Made by a program: the position numbers and the translations under genes. The notes below the pieces were generated by a model that saw only the letters and a list, made by a program, of their open reading frames with translations, ran no database searches and was not told the DNA's origin. This document shows positions 1 through 13,525 of a stretch of DNA of 64,000 nt, piece after piece. Source of the stretch: Acephala macrosclerotiorum (Eukaryota; Ascomycota; Leotiomycetes; Helotiales; Mollisiaceae); assembly GCA_014904845.1 (NCBI GenBank), contig MU119224.1:366506-430505 (forward strand). The letters run 5' to 3'. The stretch's first letter is position 1. Each line of letters begins with the position of its first letter.

Positions 1-1838
1 AATGGTATTCGCCAAGACCTTGACCATAGTATTCGTTCCAAGTCGACTTGTTGCCTTCCTTGTCCTCTCCATTCATGTATACTTTTTCTGGGTATTGCTT
101 GAGGTTCGCGACGTCATGTGCTGTGTGCCTTCGCTTCAGGACCGCGTTGGCAGTTTGTGACTTCTGCTTACGTTCCCAGAGGAGGTGTTGTCGAAGGCTG
201 ACAGTGAGCTCTGAGGCGAGCATGTTTCGTCTGGTCGTGCGAGGTGAGAGAGCTTGCTGATGAGGAGTCGTGTTTGTAGTAGTCTGGATGATAGGTTGAG
301 CTGCAGATCTTGGGATCTCTGATCGAGGAATCTCCGAGATAGGCTTCAGACCCTTCATCATGAGAGGTGCGGCGTCGTCAGAGTCAGGGGAGGCTGCCAG
401 TGAAGGGCCGTTCGGTGATGATGTTCGCGATCGTTGCAGAGCAGATGTCGATCTCGAAGCAGCAGCAGCATTGGCGAGAGCGTTCGCTCTGTCATTCTGG
501 TGAAGCATGGTCGTGATCAACGATCGTCGCGATGTCAGGTTTGGTCTCGAGTCGACGCGTTGGAAGAAAGTCTTCTCGTCAATGCTGGCATTGCCACTAT
601 CCTCGACAGAGTCTTCCCAATCCGAAGAGTCGTCATCGTCGTCAATGGCACTCTCATCGATCTCATCCTCATCAGACTCGAAAACATCGTCATCAAACCT
701 TTCCTCGTTGATAGTGCGCGTCGCAACCTCATCTCTGAACGATGTCTGTTTCTTGTTCTTCGTCAGGTCGGAAAGTCCGTTGCGAGTCTGTATCTTCTGT
801 GGGAGAGAGCTTTCGTCTTCATTTGAGGAGCCACCGAAGCTGAACATGGCGTTCTTCTTCTTTTGTTGAGGAACCAACTTGCTGTCGATTGAGTTAGGTT
901 GCTCACTAAGGGAGTCGTCTCCAGATGAGCCACCGAGAGCGAACATTTGCTGCTTCTTTGGTTGAGGTCCTTTGGAAGCTGGTGCATCGGTAAGGTCGGT
1001 GGTGGGAATGGATGATGGCGCGGTTAAGAGGGGGATGGATCGGTACGAGGAGCTAACATGTGATGGAGAGAAACCCCTGACCACGCTTGTGGTGCTCTTC
1101 ATTGACGCGCCGCTTGCGGAGTCGGTTGAGGCTGGTTGTGCCGAGCAATCAGAAGCGTTGTCCGTCGATGACTGGCTTTCGATGGAAGATGTGGTAATTT
1201 TAGGGATGGCAGTAGCTGGTTTTGGTTCCTCGGGTCTGCTGGCAAGTGGCGCGAGGTTGAATTGTGTGCTGAGGGATAGTGGTTCCAGGTCCTTCTTTTC
1301 CTTAATGGTGATAACCATCTTTTCCAGATCATCTGGTGTGATGTGACGTTCTCGACCCCGACTTCTGCTGTTGACCGAGTCCTGTCGGACGATGTGTGGG
1401 CGTGTGATGTCGAGAGGAGCCGAGGTGGAAGCTGAGGTATGGTCGGATTCGAATTCGAGAGCTTCTTCGTCTGGTAGTGAGTCGAGACTGCCAGAGAGAC
1501 TAGGCACTTCTATTGTTGAGTACCGACCTTCTGAGCTCCTCGAAGCGATGGAGATCGCAGGTGTTGTGGCGTTGGCTTCAGACACTGGATCACAGCAGAA
1601 GGTTTCTCTGTTCCATAGTCTCCAACTCAGGTTTTCTAATCTTCGTCCCTCCTCGAGAGATCCAGCGCATCGTGAAAATACTGCGAGTTTGTTAGTACTG
1701 GCTGTTCACGGCATGATGCTAGGGAAGACAATGCTCACCAGTCCACATGCTGAATAGGTTCTCCACGTTTCTGGTGTCGACTTTGTGTATGAGACCGACG
1801 TCCACGGTCAGGACAGGCGCATCTAGTCTTGAAGGCAT
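1..1838 (-). CDS. DUF1752 (GATA_AreA) / DUF3295 regulator-type protein, 3' end cut by window edge
   Basis: Two exons: 1838-1739 and 1680-1 (58-bp intron, GT/AG, branch-like ACTAAC). Exon 1 starts at ATG 1838 (MPSRLDAPVLTVDV) and runs into FSMWT; the splice gives MWTVFSRCAGSLEEGRRLEN and LSWRLWNRETFCC, which is the fungal DUF1752/GATA_AreA motif. The remaining ~550 residues are Ser-rich and polar, with two MFxLGGSS/MFSFGGSS-type repeats, an acidic patch (FDDDVFESDEDEIDES followed by SAIDDDDDSSDWED) and a C-terminal part (HLLWERKQKS, KRRHTAHDVANL, WNEYYGQGLGEYH) typical of DUF3295. The reading frame is open to base 1; by comparison with remembered family members only a few residues are missing. 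Related proteins include nitrogen- and stress-signalling regulators of the Mks1 type, so a nuclear or cytoplasmic regulatory role is inferred, not shown. An ORF at 1876-2340 on the same strand lies in its 5' flank and is not part of it. Confidence 0.85.
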
Positions 1839-2700
1839 GGTGGCAATGTGGTAGCTCGCTCACGAGCAGCTATTATTAGGAAAACAGGACTGTTGATGTC
1901 TGCTCGCGATTGACTCGCTGAGCGATGGGGAAAGGGCGTTGGAACGGTGTAAATGTTCGTTGCAGATGCAGATACTGCGTCTTTGTCGTTGCGCCGAAGA
2001 AGTGTTGGATCGAATGTAGAATCAAGTCTCTTCGGTCTGGTAATCGATAGCAACGGCGAGATGTATTAAGCGGATGCGACTGAGATGATGAATGGTAAGT
2101 GCAGATGTAGGAGTGATCTGGGAGTGTCGATGTTGTAGAATAGTTGCCCTGCTTTGTGGGTGAAGTCGTTGTGCGTTCGGATGCAGCCGTTTGGAGAGAA
2201 AGGGAGGGTTTTCTTTGAGGTGGATGTCGCGTCAGTAAGTAGTCGTTGATGTGTGGGACATTGAGGAAGGAGCGCATGGGTCTGGCTTTTGCTTTTGCTC
2301 GTGGCGCGACCATGTTTTCGGAGAGGAAAAACTTAGCCACAAGAAGTAATATATGAAAGTGGGACTAATCCGAAGGGAGCTGTACCTTTTTACTGCCCCT
2401 TTGGGACACTGAGCACACTTGACTGGGGCTCAGGATTCGACGCCAGGGCCGGGGGGGACAGAGTTCGGGTCGGTCGGGGGGGTGAAAAGATGGGGGTAAA
2501 AGAGAGGAGGCGTCCTCGGGCATCCGCCGTGGCTGGATAGGCCCAGCTTTGAATTGACGTGGGCCTCAGGCTTTGGGCATCGGAATGAAGCACGATTCAG
2601 TGAACCGCACTGCTTGTGCGAAATCTTCGTATTCAGTGTTGGCCAGCAGGTCCAGACAGGTCAAGACCAAAGCAAGACCACGTCCCACGTTACTCTCGCT

Positions 2701-2724
2701 GCTCATGCTCATGCTCATGCTCAT
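2701..2724. repeat. hexanucleotide microsatellite (GCTCAT)x4
   Basis: Four exact tandem copies of GCTCAT, in non-coding sequence. Confidence 0.95.
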
Positions 2725-3467
2725 GCGTAGTATGCTCGTCCACAGCCCTCACTGGCATACGGCCCTACTACTACTCAGATTTCAAGAACACAGTTGCTCA
2801 TTCAGCCAGACCAGGCTCAGCGCTCAGGAGGCAACGAGGCGGGTCGGAAGTTGCACTGTTCGTTTGCCTCTGCTCCAGTGTTCGTCTTCCTCTGCGCCGA
2901 CCGATGGTGGGAGTGGCATCTCACCCCGTCACAGGCTCACAGGTACAGCTCGGTACCTGGTCGCAGAGTCATGTGCGCCGGCGAATCCTGGCCCAGCACT
3001 CACGCGGTCTCTGCTTGGGCACTCGCGGTCGGAATGTTCTTGCGCTCGAAACACGCTGCAATTTCGATGAAGTAATGCCGCCAGCAGAGTGAACTGTCCT
3101 CAGTCTGCCAGCAAATGTGACTTGAAGCGCTGTGATGGTGCTGGCAGGATGTTCAAGTGCAGGTGATGCCTTCGAGTTCTGCCATCTGGCGGTCAAACGT
3201 CGCAGGCCAGGCCAGGCCAGGCCAAACGCAGGACAGGACTCACTCAGCCTTCTCTTCCGAACGGGTAATCCGATCGTCGTCCATCTCGCACTCCATCTCC
3301 ATTGCCACAAGGGGCAGCGACGTGGAATGCCACTAAGCCCCCATTGGGCATTTCCCTGAATGGGTATCATTTGCAATGGCGTCTCTTCGGTGTAACCAGG
3401 GCTACTCTGGTACTGCCGGGGCAGACGGTGGAAACACTCAACCCCTGCCTCCTCGCTCCAACGTCCA

Positions 3468-3482
3468 CCCCCCCCCCCCCCC
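3468..3482. repeat. poly-C tract, 15 nt
   Basis: Uninterrupted run of 15 C. It is in intergenic DNA and is a likely site of length polymorphism or of assembly error. Confidence 0.95.
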
Positions 3483-6088
3483 TTGTCCTGGACACCGCCC
3501 ATTTGCAGGGCAACATCCCGAGCCTTTGGAACCTACCAGCATCAGAAGAGGTGTCGTGAACGCCAACGCAAAATCCCGGCGGATGCCCACGCCCTCAACC
3601 ACCCAGCACCCCTGGTCGATGACTGAGGATGATGAATTGATGATGAACCTCGAACCGGAGAATGAATCGTGACAGTTTTCGTTTTTGCGTTCATCATCAA
3701 GCCAGAACAGGTTCAATCATCGTGACGGACGATTAGATTACACAGGCAGGCAAAACAAAGTTGCCAACCGTTCGGACGATTGGAGTTGGAGGAATAGTAT
3801 CGCGAGAGTATTGGCTCCAGCAAGCCGTCTCATTTCTATTCATGACGAAAGGGCAAACACCACCGGGACCACGGGACTAATGGCAATATGAATGGAAGTC
3901 GTTCAGTAAGTGCGTACGACGTAGTAGAAAGTATCTTTGGACGAGTGTGTACCTGAGTACCTGAACCCGAATCCTGTTTTCCGAACGCCAAAATCCCTCG
4001 GCAGCTCCAGAATCAGGATTCAGTGACTATAGGCTCTGATGCGAATGGGTTCTCGATACAAAAACAATATTTCGATAGCACATAGCCCACATTCACCAGC
4101 AAAAGGAGACAATCTCCAACACGAGCCAAAGTATGGGGTTATCGACGTATCAATGTTCTCATTCTGCTTTGCGACGCCTACATGCATTGCCGCGGTGTTA
4201 CACGGGAGGCTCTTCCCCAGATTGGCCTCGTCCAGAAAGGGTGTGTGAATCATCCCAAACACACCAAGTGGTTAAAGCCAGGGACGTCGCACAAAATGTC
4301 AGAAGGCTCGAATTCGTTGGTCTCCAATCCTCCATCTGAGGCGAATTCTGTACGAAATACGCCTCTGAAAGCCCAAACGCCAGTGTTGCTTCTGGAAGGC
4401 CGCATCATGAGACAAGCCTCCTTTACCAACCACCCCGACTCTGCATTCACCCCCACACTGGTACGCATGGAAGCAGATACTCCGGCTTCCTAATCAGGCG
4501 ACCTCGTGGACATCGTGAATCTGATTGTTCCTGTCTCTCTGCGGCACATTCAGGTCATCTCTTTCTACTTCAGACAGCGAAGAAGCAACTGACAGTAGAG
4601 TTACATTGGCAAAGGAAGGATCGAGAGGATCGAGGCAAGGCAGCGATCAAAATCGGTATTGCATGGTGTCCAAGGGCTAAATATGGTTTCACTCAGATCT
4701 CAGCTCCCAATTCGGCTTGCCTCTTAATCACAAAATGACCAAACTACAACTCCAGCACCTCCGGGGCTTGGGAAGAGGCTTCCCCGTCCCCGTCGTCTGG
4801 CTGCCGTCGATCACTTCATTAATCGCGAGGCGATTCTGACCAGTTGCATCTCGTCCACATTCCAATTGTTTGGACGCCGTTCTGGCCACAAAGTAAGGAA
4901 TGCGGCGTCTCGCGATCTTCATACTTACAGCATCTGGTTCCCGCAAAGCGGTCCAGATGCAAGGCAAAAACAACAAACATCGAAGTCTCATCTCTCCATT
5001 TCTTCTTAGACATTCAAACATCAAAAAAGCTCCGGGGTGAAATAAAACCCCCACGGCTCTCAGTCCGGAACTGTGCGACCCCACGTTCTCAGAAACAACC
5101 ACATGACTATGCTCAGTGCGGTGGCTATCCAGGCTATTAACGAGGCTCGACCCGTACCGCCCATCATTTGGCAGTTCACACCGGACATTCGACACACACG
5201 ATCTTCATCAATCAATCAAATCGCGAGACCAAAAGAAATAACCTATTCTGGATCGCATCATTCGTCAGCTCTGGGCGAATGTCATGCCATAAGCAATGGA
5301 CATGGTGCGCGCGGTTACGCTCAGGAGTTCTCGACCCCTCCTTTATCACTATCACATAAATACCATGTCACGAATTTTCTCATTGGTGGCCTTCATGTAT
5401 TTTTGGATCTACAACATCAATTCACAGAGGTCAAAGGGAAAGGATATCGGGATGTTACAGTTCAGGAGGTCATGCGCAACATTGCAACATGAAAAACAGC
5501 CTGTGCGAATTAGGGGGTCGGATCGTTGGAACAACTCATGAAACAACCGCGAACAGATCTCCTGAAGCATATCACATTCACAATCAGCAATCTATCTATG
5601 ACTCGACAGCCTTACATTCCATTCATAGCCAAAAATCAATCATCAGCTGTGCGAGAGTTGCGGATCTTGGCGCCGGGACTGCGATATGCGACCTTCGTAA
5701 TATCGTCCGTTTGATTGTCCAGCGCATCAGTTCAGCCCCGAGGATTATTGGAATCATCTGCTACAATACAAATCCCCACGGCTTGTTGCGCCCGAGACAT
5801 GAGCATATCAAGACTTCACCAATATGGAAGGCTAAGAAAGTCATGATGACTTTACAAATATGCTGCCAACAACTGCTGATGTTTATGATGACAAGAAGAC
5901 CTGATCCTGAATGCTGATCGTATTGACAACGCATCGAACATACCGACTAGGACTCCATCATCTGACTATTTCATCCCTCCGGACATCCAGCATCATCAGC
6001 GTTGGGGGCCGATATCAGCCTTTCGGCGAGCTGCCGCCAGCTCAGCCTGGTGTGGCGAGGGAGTAACTCTGCATGAGCTGAATGAAGC

Positions 6089-6118
6089 TCGTGATCACTT
6101 CAATCGTGATCACTTCAA
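6089..6118. repeat. exact 15-bp tandem duplication containing TGATCA
   Basis: TCGTGATCACTTCAA occurs twice back to back (6089-6103 and 6104-6118). Each copy contains the palindrome GTGATCAC. It could be a paired binding site; no function is shown. Confidence 0.9.
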
Positions 6119-9100
6119 ATTAGAAGATACTTGACCGAAGTACGATATCGTTACATTTACCTCCAAATAATCGAATCGATAGATGGGGAAGCGGAGGCAG
6201 AAACAAATCTGCCTTGTAACGTTATCAAATTCGCCATCGTCCTCGTAAGCTCAGCACTTAGATCTTAAGGTGAAGGTCGTATTTCGGGTGCTGACACTCT
6301 TCCAACATCAAATCAGACGCCTCATCAACCACCATGACCGCTGTGGCACTTTTGACAGGACAGTCATTTCAGAGTTTCATCCATTGAAAAGAAGGGACAC
6401 CGCAAAAAGAGTCAACCCCGGATCAGGTACCTATTTGTGTTCACCAGAGTACGTATCAAAAGTATCACAACCCATCACGAGGACAATGATGACACTCAGC
6501 CTTGTCGCCCGCCTCCAGCCCCCAATGTGGCGAGGTCTATTGAGCAACAAAGCGAAACGCTTCTCCATCCATCCTTAACCGCCTAAATTGTGCATCCAGG
6601 TACCGCGCAGCCAGTCAAAAAATCCTTCATCCGAACATATTAATTCTGGTATTAAATTATTAAATCCTCAATCTCATAGCAAAATTCCCAATTTGGAAGA
6701 GAGTAAAGATCATCCTGGTCCATAGGGCCCGTCTCTTCCCGATCAGGCCTTATGGCTTGGACTACTATCATATGATATCGAGGTTCCTTTTGAGGTCGAG
6801 TCTCTCGCCCCGCGCTCGTGAAAAGAGTTGCGGAGAAGTATGGGGTACAAGCTTCCCAGCCGTCAATAACATCAAGTTCTTACCTCAACCTCGGAGACCC
6901 ACACTCCTCACTTCATCACTTCTCTCATCACATCAAAAAGAAACAGCCGACCGCTGAAGGAAGCCCTATCTCAGACAGCTGATCCTTTTGTCATAAAGAG
7001 AGTTCAACCCCGCCGGCACGATTGAACTTAATCTATGCTTTCGCTCCAATGGTCTGCTTGTAGCGCGGTCGCCACTCCGCCCATCGTCGCTTGAATCCGC
7101 CTTGATTCCAGCAGCGGCATCAATCTCATCTCGATCCCACCGGCACCTCTCACTCACAGACCCCGTCAAAGATCCAAGGATTCCTCATCAGTTGACGATC
7201 AAATCTCGAAAGCATAAAACCCCCACCTCCCAAAACCCGTGATCAAAATCTCATGCATCGAGAACATCCTCTCCCGTCACCTGGCTCCACACCTCCACAA
7301 ACGCAAAAGCAAGCTAAAATTACCAACTCATGCACGTGTTAGGGGATTATTTTTAAACGAGGTCGGTCGCCTCAGAAGAATTCCGAGGCAGTGGCACAAG
7401 CATGTCAAACAGGCTGAATTTACCGGCTGAAGTGCCGGCTTATTTCCCCCTGCATTTGCAGTCTGCTTTCAGCTCGCGCGCGTGTTGGAGGCGTACTGAG
7501 AGGAGGGATGCGAGAGGGCTGGCGACAAAGTGATGGGAGATCTGGTAAGAGGGAGCGCTGCATGGCGCCCGGGGAATGGATTCCAGCGGCTGTTGGCTTG
7601 GAGGCGCGGAAACACGGTTGCGCCTGACTTTGACCTGCGTGAAGCTGCGTTACGAAATTTTGCGTTCACTACCGGTAGGACCGAGCCGAATTCGAATTTT
7701 CAAATATTCGAAAGAAATGATTTTAAGGTTTGAACTTGGAATTGGAAGGAGAGATTCGGTTGGAGCGGGAAAGTCCTTTTCCAGTTCAATACGAAACTCA
7801 CGACGAAGAGTGAACGAGTCAGGCCGATCGTCGAGTCGAGAACGCCTGACATCGTCAACGGTTCACGGTTGTTCCACGTCCCAATGCCGATCCTTCTAGC
7901 CCTTCTCGAAGCAGTTCAATTGCCGAACATTCCGTCTCATCTAAAATTCGAACAATCGTTGCTCGGGAGCGATCCGAGCCTCCCCTCACGATGTTTACAT
8001 ACCGTTCATGTTTCGTCTCCATGAGTCAGTTGTGAAACATATTGGGTGTGATAGGGGTTCATGGCTTGAATTTCGTGGCCTTCGGGGAAGGGGAACCGGT
8101 TAACGGTTCAGTCGCATGGCTTTGAGGCTTGCTGAAGATCTTGTTGATAGACATCAATTGGGCTTTGACTTTGCCATGAACAGATTTCCTGATGCGCTCG
8201 TAAGGAGCGGTTCGATAATGGAACAGCAGGACCAATTAACTCATCATGACCATGACTCTCCAAGATCTCGTCACAAAAAAAATAATCGAAAATAATATAT
8301 CTCATATCCCGACGATATGAGCTTTCTCCACACCTCCCAGGGCTCACTCCCACGGTTCCGGATCCTCAAGCATCATCTTATATCTCCGAAAATACATATC
8401 CACATTCAGCTTCATTCCTTCCCAATGCGGCCATATCGAGACTCTCAGACCCTCCACCACCTCCGGGCCGTCTCGCGGGATCCTCTCCCGAAATGAGCCT
8501 TTGGCCTTATCACCTTGCAATCAAGACAGTTCTTCCATCCTCAAACCCTGCCTCCACGTTACAGTACCAAACGTCCTTCTCAGCAAAAATTACTTCCTGT
8601 TCCAGGGCATAACGACCCATGGTTGAGCAAGTGGACAAGGACCCTGCATTTATCCCTGAGACTTTGGTACTTTGGTACTCTGTTCCTAAACAGGGAAATC
8701 GGAAGCTGTACCCATGTGCACCGAGCGTGGTTCTGTACCGCGGAAGCTGGTCCTGCGACCCGTTCATCTCCAACCGTTGATCTGGAAGCAGCACAACCAC
8801 GACAAAAAAGATAAGCTCATTTACCAGAACTTAATACACTTGTCAAGTTCCAATTGCGGATTTTTCCATGATGGAGAAAAGAAAGGCCAAAAAAAGAGAC
8901 CTCGTCAGCAACATTCGCAATCCATACAGGCTCGAACGCCTCACACCCTCCTGAGCCTCAAAGCGCCGCGTGGAAGATTCAAGCGCTCTTCCGGCTGCAG
9001 GTACCGCTACCCACATCCACTCTCCATCGAGCACTTTCAGACGCCGTCCCACACCTCCTACCCATTGGACACCATCTCACATGCCCCTGTTCATCTTGAA

Positions 9101-12100
9101 CACCCTCCGGCAAGGTGGGCTGGGGCAACCACCACACACATGGCTTGCGCAACATTCTAGCGTTTGAAGCTAGAACTTCCATGCATATCCACAGGGATCT
9201 CAACTCGCGTCCAAACCTCCGGACCGATTGCTAGTCGCTCCAGCCGGTCGAGAACCTTGCTCCCTCGAGCCTCGAAGGTTGTTTACCATGTGGCATTTAC
9301 CGAGGGACGGCCGACTTGCTTCTTCCTTCCCCTCTTTTTCTGAAGGTTTCGGTCCAGCGCGAATAAGAAACGATGTATTTTGTACTCTTGCGCAGCTGTT
9401 GACGAATCATAAATTCGCAATTTGGAGAGGGAGAGAAAGGCCCCGGTAACTTGGAAATGGGTTGGACGAGAAAGGACCGGATAAATGAGGGGAACCTGGA
9501 CCGTGGCTGGATGGGAGGGAATCACGAATTGCTGCCTGAGCGGAGCGGAAAGTCTCTCAGGGAGGAGGAGAAGATGGGAGGGGGCGTCATGTGGATGGAC
9601 GAAGTTTTTCCGTCAGTCGAGATTCAGCATGTGATCGGTCTCTCTCTAAAGTATATTACCGACGGGATCACGAGATGAACACGGGTTTGAATTCTAGAAG
9701 GGAATTAATTGCTTAGAGTTAATTCGAGTTAATTCGAGATCAGGATGAATGCAAATTGGCAAGTTGACGAGTTCCTTGTCTCAGTCTCGGCCGGCTTTGG
9801 GAGTCATCTGTCCAGATGAGAGTACCGGCGCAAAGGACCGCCATATCGCCGCATTCAGAAGTCTGGAAGGACATCTCGACATCTCACACGACAGGAAAAA
9901 ACGGTCGTCAAGTCATGCTGTACTGTTTTTGACTGTCAAACTCCGTAATGGGTGAATTGTTACTGGTTGGAGAGGTTGAATTCTGGAATTGATCATGCCA
10001 TATCACTCGAGTCAAGAGAGGAGAGGTCTTGATCCCAATTCGCTGGTAAGGAAAAGGACCGGACAAACACTCACCCACTTCCCCAGATCCAGCCACCGCG
10101 CTGGTTTTGGCAGGTTTGGTATCAAACTCAATTTCATCATTCTCCTCACGCTAGACTTCACCTCTTCCTGGTACTTCTCCGGAATGGAGGTTCTTGGGTC
10201 GAGGGAACGGAAAATCTGGAATCTGAAGTCTCACGTTAGACAGGCCTTTTGGCCTCCCATTATTCCCAGGAAATTGCTCAAAATGGCCGTATCGATAGCA
10301 AGGTCAGCACGAGAGATAAGCGCTTCCTACCTACCATCCAGGAGTTCGGCGCCGTTTCTCCCCCTCACTCTTCTTATCAAGAGAGAAAAAAATACTCCGC
10401 GACGGCGTGACCAACTTCTCAGTGGCTCACAGCCCATCATGGAAGGAGGATTGATATTCCTTCCCGTTACAACCTTCACTTGACCCCGTGCTCTCTCTCC
10501 ACCCACGGACCGTTGACAGCACCTTCTCCATCCAGCAAAAATCCACGACCACACCCTCCTCCAATCCAAAGGATCCAGCCAAGAGGACCCTTAAGGCGTT
10601 AGTTTGTACCGAGGACACTGAACCCCACGTGGGATTCCACCCCACCTTTCGCTATGGGGTACGTACCACGAGTCCTTCGTGCTTATGCTCATAGGTCGAG
10701 TTCAAAAGTGGAATAACCTGATGTCTTGAAATATACAGGTTGCAAAAGCACGCCTTACGCCTCAAACTTCATGCAATTATACATGCGTGGGGAAGTTCAT
10801 GTCTCCTGGTCGAGGTCGGATGTTTATCTGCTTCTGTAGATAGAGGCGGTGCCGCTGAACAGGTGGTTCGTTTTCCAACACAGAGAGGTTCCAGCCTTCA
10901 GGGTCTTTGAGGATCTCGAGGCTCGCAACGCTGACAACGTCTATCGGCATTTATCCCTGTCAACGGTGCCTACGATGTATCCACGGTCCCATCGAAACCA
11001 AAAGGAGGAAGAAGAATATCTACTTTCGGCATCTTGCATGCTATGCTATCAGGAAGGAAGCAAGCGAAACATCACTGGTCGTCTCCGAGCCTTTGGACTG
11101 AAGCCTATCGTGCATTTGTTTAGACCTTCCGCGCAACCTCCAATGCCCCCCAATTCCCAGCGATCAGTTGATTAGATTAAAATCTCAACCCGAACATCAA
11201 ACGATCAGACGAATCCATCGAAAGTCGTACGTTCCCAAGATTCCAGTCTCCACTACCCCCTTCCATTTCTTTTCCAAGCACCCACCCACTCCTCTGGGTT
11301 CGGAACAGAATGCACACGACGAGATTAAAATCCCCTTCCCCTACAACACGCGTCACCCAATCCAGAAGGCACAATGGTACAAAGGTACAAGTTCCAGCCC
11401 CCCCTCAGCTTCCCAACCCCTGGAGACGAACGCCTCACGGACCAGACTCTAAGCTACGATTGGTGCGCCTGCCCACCGGAAGGAAAGTTGGTGCCATCCG
11501 CTCGGGATTTGGGGGCTTTTCGCGCGTCGTGTCCGGGTCCGGGGGATGAATCCTCGTTTCCCGTCGGTTTGACGTTCTACCAGAGTTTTCGTCTATCGTT
11601 TTTTTTGCATTGAGTTTATTTGTTTGATTCTATTTTGGATTTTACTTTTAATTTTATTTTATTCGGATTTCTGTTATCGGAATTGCAAGGGGGGCGAAAA
11701 GGTAGAGTGTGGGAGTACTTTCCCCCGTCGTGTAACGGCAGAGGGTGGGGGTGGAGTTCTCAAACCAGGTCGAGCAGCGTTGGGGTGGGGGTGTTCCCGT
11801 TTCGCACCGTGCCGACGGAAACGGGTGCGACCTCTTCTCATGCAGTTGCATTTTCGAAATGTGATGAGGAAATTGGGAATGTGATGGAACCTTTTTCAAA
11901 AGAGGGGGTGCATTGTGACAGGTTGGTTTATCCCAGGGAGATTCTGATAGACCAGGAGATGGATCTCCGGATTCGATTTCTGTTTGTGTTTGGAATCTCC
12001 GGATCTTTGTGCAACCTCAACTCGCATTCGCATCAACTGCAGTTCTTTTCATTTCGGGTTACAGACTTTCAAACGATGTCATTGCACAGGTCTGTACCAC

Positions 12101-13525
12101 ATTCGGCTTTCTTCACCTATTGCAGTAGACAGAATCTTCAATCCGGGCATGTACCACGCATGGCTTCCTCAAAAAATCTCTTACATACTCTTGTTTTATT
12201 CTCCTCGATGCAAGAACGGAGAGCACAACATACCCTCCCTTCCTCCCTTCCTCCCTCCCTCCTGCATCCGAGTCACATCACACCTTCCCCGAACCAACAA
12301 GTGCTGAGCATGGCTTTCTATTTACGTTTTGTTGCTTCTCTCTGTACCCTTATGTCAAGTTGTGGTGATCTATGTGCGTTTTTGGCCGTCACGCCTAGTG
12401 ACGCGGCATGATGCAGTGCTATCTGCGGCGTAGAGCTGAAAGGGCTGAAATTCCGGTAGCGAACGGATTAGGGGTTGCTGCTACGATAGGAGAGGAGAAA
12501 GCTAGCGGGGTGGCTAGTTGCTGAGTTTCGTCAAAATGCTTCTTTCCTTTGCTTCTCTACATCCCATGTCATTGCTCTAGAATTCTGGGCTGGCGGATGT
12601 ATCTCCATCTTCGTGTCGGAGTATGCATCTTTCTTTCTAATTCTTGTTGCGTTTGCGTGTTTGAGAAATCCATATTATATCTGTTGGATTCTAAGTATAA
12701 CCCAGCGAAGTTGTGCCAATCATCAAGCGAGGCTTCTCGGTGCGCGTGTATGGGGTTTCGGGAACGGGAGGGGAGAGGAGCGTGGGGGTGGGGGTGAGGG
12801 TGGAGATTGGGGTCGGGTTGATTATGAGATTTGTACTACGTGAGGGAGATGTGTTGGGTTTACCGACTTTTGAGGAGGAGAATTCATGAGTCTGGAACGG
12901 ATATTGAGATAGACATGGAGAGGAGCGGAAGTATCTCTCTTCTGCTTAGCAAGCGGGAAAGACAGCCCACACACTTTGAATGAAGACAGAACGTTGAAGA
13001 GCACGTATTGCAGCATGTTTCTAGTGCTCAAGTATATACTCAAACTAAGGTATCAACACGATACACGTGCTTAAACCCTGGTTGTTGTCCGGAACGCGGA
13101 GGGACATCTCCATCTCCTCAATGTCCAGATATACCAAACAAAATTGCGCGCTGCAGAAACGCAAGAAGCAATGCGAAGCAATAGCTCGAAACATTGATGA
13201 TATCGGTGCTGATATCTTAGTCCACATTGTTTTTGCGTGTTGTTTGAGGCAAAGCATCCAGGCTCTACTCAGCTGCTATGTTTTTCCTCAGTATCGATGT
13301 TGTACAAAGAGCGAGTCTTGCCCGCAATACAAGTCAAGATCTGAATCAATGCTAGAAGCACGTCCAAGTCTCTGGCCTCATCTGCGGCCCGTTCCATGAA
13401 TGTGCAAAGCCTCCTGCACTGAAACCATTTCTCTTCTCTCCATTCTTCTGCATTGTGCACAGCTCCCCATCCACGTTCATTCAATCACAAACTCCACTAC
13501 TCGGTACCTTGCCAACCTCCAACCC

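Larger units (their letters stand above)
1839..13525. other. 11.7-kb stretch without a convincing gene
   Basis: Many ORFs of 60-260 codons occur on both strands here, but they overlap one another, have no recognisable domain, and have compositions (runs of Arg/Ser/Pro, Lys/Phe) expected of non-coding DNA of moderate GC. No tRNA B-box or rRNA could be found by eye. Nearest to the gene at 1-1838 the sequence is its 5' flank. Around 7400-12500 there are pyrimidine-rich and homopurine stretches. The region could hold a very long promoter or leader, long non-coding RNAs, or a rapidly evolving gene that cannot be recognised by reading. Confidence 0.6.

Noticed and set aside
1876..2340. 154-codon minus-strand ORF upstream of the DUF1752 gene
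   Set aside because: No domain, Ser/Thr/His/Arg-rich chance composition, no splice joining it to the DUF1752 start, and ATG 1838 already gives the expected family N-terminus.
2573..3716. Several overlapping ORFs of 90-177 codons on both strands
   Set aside because: Mutually overlapping in all frames, low-complexity Gly/Arg/Pro content and a poly-C tract inside; typical of stop-poor GC-rich intergenic DNA.
9989..10483. 164-codon plus-strand ORF
   Set aside because: Overlaps minus-strand ORFs of similar quality and has no motif.
11620..12411. 263-codon plus-strand ORF, the longest in the 11.7-kb gap
   Set aside because: No recognisable domain, two other frames are also open over much of it, and composition varies abruptly along its length. 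A transcript would be needed to revive it.
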